Assembly: GCA_003248755.1 (NCBI GenBank)
Contig: QFQW01000098.1
Span: 1-12,611, forward strand
Direction of reading: 5' to 3'
Length of the DNA: 12,611 nt
Source of the DNA: Chryseobacterium sp.
Lineage (GTDB): Bacteria > Bacteroidota > Bacteroidia > Flavobacteriales > Weeksellaceae
The notes below the pieces were generated by a model. It was not told the DNA's origin and did no database searches. It saw only the letters and a list, made by a program, of their open reading frames with translations. Each line of letters starts with the position of its first letter. Position 1 is the first letter of the stretch. The position numbers and the translations under genes are program-made. This document shows, in pieces, positions 8,245-12,611 of the stretch.

Positions 8245-9291
8245 TTAATTATTCAATGTTTTGCTGTCTATAACAAATCGATATCTCACATCTCCTTTAA
8301 GCATTCGCTCGTAAGCGTCAGAAATATTTTTAATATCAATAAGTTCAATATCTGATACAATATTATTTTCAGCACAGAAATCAAGCATTTCCTGAGTCTC
8401 TTTAATTCCACCTATTCCTGAACCCGCAACACTTTTTCTTCCTCCTAAAAGTGGAAAAATTTCTAGTTCCATTGGTTTTGGAGGTGCTCCAACACATATA
8501 TGTACACCATCTGTTTTTAGTAGTGAAACATAAAGATTCATATCGTGTGGCGCAGAAACAGTGTCCAAGATAAAATCAAAGGAGCCTTGGACCTTTTTCA
8601 ATTGTTCAGGGTCATTTGTCACAACAAAATGATGCGCACCTAATTGTTTGGCATTTTCTTCTTTTGAAGGCGAAGTACTGAGTACCGTTACGTCAGCCCC
8701 GAAAGCAACTCCGAATTTTACGGCCATATGCCCCAATCCCCCAAGTCCTAAAACCGCTAACTTGTGACCTTTACCAACTTTCCAGTGACGAAGAGGTGAA
8801 TAGGTCGTAATACCTGCACATAATAATGGTGCAGTAGCAGCCAGATCTAGTTTCTCTGAGATATGCAGAACGAATTCTTCTCTTACAACGATCGTATCAG
8901 AATAGCCTCCGTAAGTTGGATTTCCGCTACGGTCAAGATTATTATAAGTCTGAGTATTTCCGTCCAGACAATACTGTTCCAGATCATTTTTGCAGTTTTC
9001 GCATTCCTGGCAAGAGTCAACCATACAACCTACTCCTGCAAGTTCACCTACTTTGAAATTTTTCACATGATTACCTACCTTAACGATTTTACCAACAATC
9101 TCGTGTCCCGGGACCATAGGAAATATACCAGGAAACCAATCGTTTTTTATTTGGTGCAGGTCTGAATGACATACTCCACAATACATAATTTCTATTTGTA
9201 CATCGTGAGCGCCAACCTCTCTTCTTTCAAAATCCCATGAAGCTAGATCGGAATTAGGATCTTGAGCTGCATACCCTTTTGCTTTAATCAT
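8245..9291 (-). CDS. Zinc-dependent NAD(P)-dependent alcohol dehydrogenase (YahK/CAD-like)
   Basis: A 348-residue cytoplasmic enzyme of the medium-chain dehydrogenase family, cinnamyl alcohol dehydrogenase/YahK group. It probably reduces aldehydes to alcohols. All zinc ligands are visible: catalytic Cys41 (in CGVCHSD), His63-Glu64 (in PGHE) and Cys158 (in APLLCAGIT), and structural Cys94, Cys97, Cys100 and Cys108 (CX2CX2CX7C). The Rossmann motif GLGGLG is at 182-187. The second strand ends in Ser-Thr-Ser (205-207) instead of an acidic residue, which in this group goes with NADP(H) preference. Length is normal and the start MIKAKGYAAQ is typical of the family. It has its own promoter and terminator and so is probably monocistronic. 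The true substrate is unknown; broad-range aldehyde detoxification is the usual role for relatives. Confidence 0.95.
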   Translation of the reverse strand: MIKAKGYAAQDPNSDLASWDFERREVGAHDVQIEIMYCGVCHSDLHQIKNDWFPGIFPMVPGHEIVGKIVKVGNHVKNFKVGELAGVGCMVDSCQECENCKNDLEQYCLDGNTQTYNNLDRSGNPTYGGYSDTIVVREEFVLHISEKLDLAATAPLLCAGITTYSPLRHWKVGKGHKLAVLGLGGLGHMAVKFGVAFGADVTVLSTSPSKEENAKQLGAHHFVVTNDPEQLKKVQGSFDFILDTVSAPHDMNLYVSLLKTDGVHICVGAPPKPMELEIFPLLGGRKSVAGSGIGGIKETQEMLDFCAENNIVSDIELIDIKNISDAYERMLKGDVRYRFVIDSKTLNN

Positions 9292-9310
9292 ATTATAAGA
9301 TTTGTTTATT

Positions 9311-9318
9311 CAAATGTA
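9311..9318 (-). promoter_or_regulatory. Probable -7 promoter element for the alcohol dehydrogenase
   Basis: The minus strand reads TACATTTG, an exact match to the Bacteroidota -7 consensus TAnnTTTG, 19 bases before the start codon. A consensus -33 TTTG is absent; the nearest candidate is GTTTA at about 9331-9335. The leader would be about 14 bases long. Confidence 0.5.
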
Positions 9319-9424
9319 ATAAGTATCTGCTAAACTCTATGTATCGAGATTACTTTTTTTGTAATTAAAAAGAAGAATAGATAGTTTTGTATTAATACAT
9401 CAGAAATAAATAGGTCTAAAATTT

Positions 9425-9508
9425 TTAAGTGTTGCTTGTATATATTTTTTTCCCCACAAGTTTTCTCATTCGTTCATTATAGTCATGAAACACACATATG
9501 AGACAACG
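9425..9508 (-). mobile_element. Probable fragment of a tyrosine recombinase gene fused to the hydrolase
   Basis: The last 27 codons of the hydrolase frame resemble the 'FxxHNxxMxxLVGKxxSxxTLKRY' pattern that opens the SAM-like core-binding domain of integrases from Bacteroidota conjugative elements (pattern recalled, not searched). Reading past the stop in another frame gives LK, as expected after 'TSNT', so the stop may be a frameshift. No catalytic recombinase residues are present and nothing else of the element is seen. Confidence 0.5.
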
Positions 9509-10711
9509 TTCTTTTAATTTTCTTTCACTCCAAGGTGTTTGCGAAAGTCCCAACAATCGTTCGTAAATATTATAGGTCACCAAATTGTACAAAGGCTGAC
9601 TTTGGTCACCAATTACAAAAACGACCACGCCAATATCGGAATTGGGCATCATGGAAACCTGAGAGTGAATTCCGTTTAAATCGCCACCATGATTCGCCAA
9701 CAAATTTCCACGATAAGATGAAGTTTGTCTTGCCATTCCATACACTACATTTTGTATTTCAGTATATTTTGAAGAATTGGGCAATGCTAAAGACGGTTGC
9801 AATGTTTCATTGATAACATCTTCCGGAATCACCTGTTTTCCTTCGTACTTTCCTTTGTTTTGCAAAGCGATTAACCAATGAGAAAGGTCGTTGATGTTGG
9901 ACATCAATCCACCGGCAGGATTCAGACCTTCTCCATCAAAATACAAGGGAATTTCATATAATTCATCAGTTTCTCTCTTTTCGTTGTAAGGCACAACAAA
10001 ATCGCCTGTTTTCCGCATGGCTGATTCATCAAAGGTAGAGGTGGACATTTGCAATGGATTCAGAATTTTTTCTTTTACATAAGTTTCAAAGGTTTTCCCT
10101 GATTTTTGTTCAATAATTTCTCCAACAGTGGAAAACATAATATTGTTATACAAAAATTTGGTTCTCATAGGCGCAGCTGGTTCCAGGTATTTTACTTTTT
10201 CGAACAATTCTTTTTTACCAATATTCGACTGGTACCAAATCATATCGTGGCGGGAAATCCCAGTTCTATGTCCCAACATATCACGAAGTGTGACATTATT
10301 GTTCAGTTCATTATTGTAAAAATTGAGTGTAGGTACATCATTTTTTATCGGATTATCCCACGACAATTTGTTTTCATCCACCAAAAATCCAGCGGAAATA
10401 GCAGTAAATAATTTGGTATTAGACGCAATTTGGAACAATGTATTAGCAGTAATCGGAAGCTTTTTACCATAATCCCGATATCCAAATCCTTTCGCATACA
10501 CCAATTTTCCTTTGTACACAATTCCGACACCCATTCCCGGACAATTCCAGTTTTTCAATATTTTGGAGGCATATTCATCAAAACCTTTGAGCTGTTTTTC
10601 GATGTTGATGTTATTTGACTCGGTTTTTTCTTTAGCTGGCTTTTCTTGCGCCAAAATAGGCTTTGCAACGAGTAACAATCCTACAAAAAAGGTTAATTTT
10701 ATTGTTTTCAT
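9425..10711 (-). pseudogene. Serine hydrolase (beta-lactamase family), C-terminus lost and replaced by recombinase-like tail
   Basis: The frame encodes 428 residues: signal peptide 1-21 (MKTIKLTFFVGLLLVAKPILA), then a class C beta-lactamase/PBP-like domain. The catalytic motifs are intact: Ser97-x-x-Lys100 (SNTK), Tyr188-Asn-Asn and His341-Gly-Gly. Members of this group are exported and hydrolyse peptides, esters or beta-lactams; the substrate here is unknown. Homology seems to stop near residue 401 ('TPWSERKLKE'). Relatives usually continue for about 100 more residues with a DUF3471-type domain, from memory of the family. Instead residues 402-428 read 'CVFHDYNERMRKLVGKK..YTSNT', which looks like the start of the core-binding domain of Bacteroidota tyrosine recombinases. 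The catalytic domain is complete, so it could still be active; I call it a truncated gene. It starts 26 bases after the stop of the DUF885 remnant, as in an operon. Confidence 0.75.
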
Positions 10712-10737
10712 TTTGAAAATAGTCTTTGTTATTTTTT

Positions 10738-10918
10738 TTATTTTACACTTTTCGCCTGATAGTCCATATAATTTTCAAAAACTATGAGAGGCATTGCGCC
10801 GCCTTTCAATATAGCATTGTGAAAATCCCGGATGCTGAATTTATCTCCCAAAAGGAGCGTTTGCAATGGAAATATTGAGAATGGCAAAACTCAATGCAAA
10901 AGATAGTCTAGTGTTCAT
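10738..10918 (-). pseudogene. Remnant of a DUF885 lipoprotein/peptidase-like gene with large internal deletion
   Basis: Two pieces survive. An ATG at 10918 starts a signal peptide (MNTRLSFALSFAIL..., ending in IANA) whose frame stops at 10841. In a different frame, about 10738-10863 encodes 'LGDKFSIRDFHNAILKGGA' followed by MPLIVFENYMDYQAKSVK and a stop. This matches the C-terminal end of DUF885 proteins, where 'LGDxFDIRxFHDxVLxxGxLPL' is characteristic (from memory of the family). Complete DUF885 proteins have roughly 550-600 residues, so about 500 residues are missing and the junction, near 10853-10870, is out of frame. The protein is surely not functional. DUF885 proteins are secreted and thought to be peptidase-like. 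Its position 26 bases before the serine hydrolase suggests an ancestral two-gene operon downstream of the AraC-type regulator. Confidence 0.75.
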
Positions 10919-10920
10919 AG

Positions 10921-10976
10921 TTTACTGATTTTTAAAAATTTAAAAATAATCAAATAAACTATGCAGAATCAGTAAA
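10921..10976. repeat. 10-bp inverted repeat upstream of the damaged operon
   Basis: TTTACTGATT (10921-10930) and AATCAGTAAA (10967-10976) are perfect inverted copies, 36 bases apart, directly before the DUF885 remnant's ATG and after the AraC-type gene. The very AT-rich middle could carry the promoter; TTTATTTG on the minus strand (10951-10958) is one base from TAnnTTTG. It may be an operator for the neighbouring regulator. A terminator role is less likely because of the long loop. Confidence 0.4.
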
Positions 10977-10996
10977 AAAATGTGCAAAAAAAACTG

Positions 10997-12001
10997 CTAT
11001 TTCACATAAGAACCAGGACTTTTCCCATATACTTGCTTAAAAACCCTTCCGAATGCTGACTGATCCTGATACCCAATTTTATGGCACACTTCCTTTACGG
11101 TGTTTCCCATTTGGAGCAACCGAAGTGCTTCTTTCATTTTCAGATTTCTGAAATATTGTGCTGCAGTAATCTTGAATGCTATTTTAAATTTTTTATTGAA
11201 AGAACTTTCCGACATTTTGCACAATTCTGAAAGATAATCACTGCCAGGAAAATCTTTGTACAAAGACTTTTGCAGAAAGTTTAGTGCAGATTTCAATTCT
11301 CCATTAGCCACATCTTTCCCATCATTTTTAGTAGCCGATTGTTGGTAAACTTCTTCAAAATACCCCTGCAACAATTGATAAGCAGTTGTTTTGAGATTAA
11401 ATTTTTGAAAAGCATTTTGTTTTTTTTCAAATTTTTCCTGAATGGATTTTACCAAAGGTTGAAAGGAGTCGCATTTGGTTTGTAAAATTCCTTTTCGTTG
11501 AAAATCTAGAACCTCATTCAGTTCGTATTTCGATTGAAAATAACGGGTATCCAATTCTTTTTCGAACCAGCCTTTATGAATATCCAAGCGGATTCCGTAA
11601 GCCTTATGCTTTGCTTTAATGAAAATCTCGGCATTCATTTCACCATTAAAAAACATAGAAACCTGATCGGTAGAGTAAAATTGCTCCTCAATTTTGAGGT
11701 ATAGTGGATGTTTGGTTCTGTTTTCGGTAAAGTAAAAAACGAGAGTAAAATAGTCTGCTTTCGGATTCGGGACAAATTCATATTCTGCATCTACAGGGCT
11801 ATAACTACTGAAAGAAAACAGAAAAAGCCCTTTCTCCAATAGTTTATATTTAAAAGAAGAACTGATGATTTCGTTTTGGATTTCGATTCCGCCCGATTCT
11901 TTGTCATGCAACGCATCCGGATGCAGCATAAACATTTCTTCGATATATTTTTCTGGATCAGAAATAAGAGATGAAAAACGAATTTTTGACGGAAACTCCA
12001 T
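10997..12001 (-). CDS. AraC-family transcriptional regulator
   Basis: A 334-residue protein. The C-terminal ~100 residues are an AraC/XylS DNA-binding domain with two helix-turn-helix units: ~255-278 ('YLSELCKMSESSFNKKFK') and ~301-325 ('TVKEVCHKIGYQDQSAFGRV'), ending in the family signature 'FKQVYGKSPGSYVK'. The N-terminal ~230 residues are not recognised; they contain a beta-rich stretch (~45-140) with aromatic residues and could be a ligand-binding or dimerisation region. No membrane segment is visible, so it is a cytoplasmic one-component regulator. It reads in the same direction as the damaged DUF885-hydrolase pair, 78 bases upstream of it, and probably once controlled those genes (inference). 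The ATG at 12001 fits a promoter just upstream. Its frame is intact even though its likely targets are broken. Confidence 0.92.
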   Translation of the reverse strand: MEFPSKIRFSSLISDPEKYIEEMFMLHPDALHDKESGGIEIQNEIISSSFKYKLLEKGLFLFSFSSYSPVDAEYEFVPNPKADYFTLVFYFTENRTKHPLYLKIEEQFYSTDQVSMFFNGEMNAEIFIKAKHKAYGIRLDIHKGWFEKELDTRYFQSKYELNEVLDFQRKGILQTKCDSFQPLVKSIQEKFEKKQNAFQKFNLKTTAYQLLQGYFEEVYQQSATKNDGKDVANGELKSALNFLQKSLYKDFPGSDYLSELCKMSESSFNKKFKIAFKITAAQYFRNLKMKEALRLLQMGNTVKEVCHKIGYQDQSAFGRVFKQVYGKSPGSYVK

Positions 12002-12018
12002 AAACTGTCATGCTTATT

Positions 12019-12050
12019 CAAATATATTGAATTATCTGTGCAACTTCAAA
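12019..12050 (-). promoter_or_regulatory. Bacteroidota-type promoter of the AraC-family gene
   Basis: On the minus strand, TTTG (12050-12047) is followed after 20 bases by TATATTTG (12026-12019), an exact match to the known TTTG...TAnnTTTG consensus with normal spacing. Transcription would start near 12012, giving a leader of only ~10 bases before the ATG at 12001. Confidence 0.6.
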
Positions 12051-12115
12051 ACAAAAATAAGGTTAAAAATAAATTAAACAGCATTTTTATAATAGTTTTT
12101 ATTTCATTAAAAATC

Positions 12116-12141
12116 TGGAGTTACTAACTTTATTAGGACAC
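12116..12141 (+). mobile_element. Possible left end of a decayed IS3-type element
   Basis: The stretch GGAGTTACTAACTTTATTAG and the following GACA lie just before the transposase fragment, at the spacing where IS3-family elements carry their left inverted repeat. No matching right end or target duplication was found in the window, so this is tentative. Confidence 0.3.
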
Positions 12142-12169
12142 AATTCTTATACTCTTTAACTTTAAGAAT

Positions 12170-12280
12170 ATGAAAAAGATCAGAAAAAATTACAGTATAG
12201 AGTTTAAGATTGGTGCAGTATCTTTAAGTGAGCAACGAGGGAATGCTTCTTTGGTAGTTCAAGAATTGGGTAAAATGTAG
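12170..12280 (+). pseudogene. Truncated IS3-family transposase OrfA remnant
   Basis: A 36-codon frame on the plus strand, opposite to all intact genes, starts MKKIRKNYSIEFKIGAVSLS and continues with EQRGNASLVVQELGK before a stop. The pattern 'RKxYSxEFKxxAVxLxxxxGxxxxVAxELG' is the first helix-turn-helix of IS3/IS911-type OrfA. Intact OrfA proteins have about 90-120 residues, so the rest, including the leucine zipper and the frameshift region to OrfB, is lost. It cannot make a working transposase. Confidence 0.75.
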
Positions 12281-12361
12281 CATAAAGAGTATATAAATTT
12301 TTTCTCAAAAATAGCTGCAAGTTCAAATTAATAAAGACATTCAATTATTGAACATATTTAT

Positions 12362-12460
12362 TGAAAGGAGGTTCGAAGAAATTCGGCTATCCGCAAAAGT
12401 TAAAATACCGAGTTCACCTCTATGGTCACCTACAATTTGAGAGAAAATGGTTTACTTTAA
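12362..12460 (+). pseudogene. Possible degenerate OrfB fragment of the same IS element
   Basis: One plus-strand frame gives 'MVTYNLRENGLL' (12422-12457) before a stop. A neighbouring frame gives 'ERRFEEIRLSAK' and then 'SSPLW'. Read together across a shift they resemble the 'YGSPRxTxxLRxxGxxVNHKR' helix of IS3 OrfB. The similarity is short and needs frameshifts. The 12281-12361 stretch between it and OrfA shows nothing recognisable. Confidence 0.3.
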
Positions 12461-12476
12461 TATACCATAAAAACAA

Positions 12477-12510
12477 AAAACCCTTTAAATTAAGCAATTT
12501 AAAGGGTTTT
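12477..12510 (-). terminator. Rho-independent terminator after tRNA-Phe
   Basis: A perfect 15-bp stem, AAAACCCTTTAAATT (12477-12491) and AATTTAAAGGGTTTT (12496-12510), with a 4-base loop. On the minus strand it is 24 bases past the tRNA 3' end and is followed by TTTGTTT, giving a long U-rich tail. It could also work on the plus strand. Confidence 0.9.
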
Positions 12511-12534
12511 GTTAGAAATTATATTATTTCTTAG

Positions 12535-12607
<73 letters not shown>

Positions 12608-12611
12608 ATCA

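Noticed and set aside
8863..9165. Plus-strand open frame of 100 codons opposite the alcohol dehydrogenase
   Set aside because: The minus-strand gene has every family motif; the opposite frame shows no motif or start signal.
9349..9365. ATTAC-T7-GTAAT inverted repeat upstream of the alcohol dehydrogenase promoter
   Set aside because: Only 5 bp per arm in very AT-rich DNA; likely to occur by chance and not positioned as a terminator for a known gene.
10106..10411. Plus-strand open frame of 101 codons opposite the serine hydrolase
   Set aside because: It overlaps the catalytic domain coding region and shows no independent features.
9425..10711. The serine hydrolase as a true class C beta-lactamase resistance gene
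   Set aside because: The SxxK, YxN and HGG motifs are shared by many esterases and peptidases of this fold; nothing in the sequence shows antibiotic hydrolysis, and the C-terminus is lost.
11791..12021. Minus-strand frame of 76 codons overlapping the start of the AraC-type gene
   Set aside because: The AraC frame is longer, has the conserved DNA-binding end and sits right after a consensus promoter; this one is an out-of-frame shadow.

Overview
The window looks like low-GC chromosomal DNA of a Bacteroidota bacterium, class Flavobacteriia. A Weeksellaceae member such as Chryseobacterium or Elizabethkingia is plausible, but the genus is an inference from the overall style of the genes. The main reasons are several proteins ending in type IX secretion (T9SS) type A sorting domains, a TPR-transmembrane-HTH regulator of the type common in this group, promoters of the form TTTG...TAnnTTTG, and no clear Shine-Dalgarno sequences. 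Every intact gene is on the minus strand; the only plus-strand coding signal is a dead IS3-type transposase fragment.

Region 1 (1-6159) is a tandem array of four paralogous secreted proteins, transcribed from 6159 down past the left edge. Each has a signal peptide and seven blade-like repeats of the form 'DGNTIAIG...VKVYKYNGTDWVQLGSDI'. The three complete ones end in a T9SS sorting domain. The outer two (first and last in transcription order) also carry a Big_2 immunoglobulin-like domain; the middle two do not. The last gene is cut by the window edge. Gaps of 18, 21 and 98 bases suggest one transcription unit.

Region 2 (6391-9318) holds a membrane-anchored TPR/HTH regulator with its own terminator, then a zinc-dependent NADP-type alcohol dehydrogenase of the YahK/cinnamyl alcohol dehydrogenase group, with its own promoter and terminator.

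Region 3 (9425-12050) is an AraC-family regulator followed by a damaged operon. A DUF885 gene is reduced to its signal peptide joined out of frame to its last ~40 codons. The next gene, a beta-lactamase-fold serine hydrolase, keeps its catalytic motifs but its C-terminus has been replaced by a short stretch that resembles a piece of a Bacteroidota tyrosine recombinase. This suggests deletion and rearrangement linked to a mobile element.

Region 4 (12116-12607) contains the decayed IS3-type remnant, a strong terminator and a tRNA-Phe(GAA) gene.

No CRISPR array, toxin-antitoxin pair, phage module or clear defence system was found. The most unusual things are the surface-protein array and the two gene-damage junctions in region 3.
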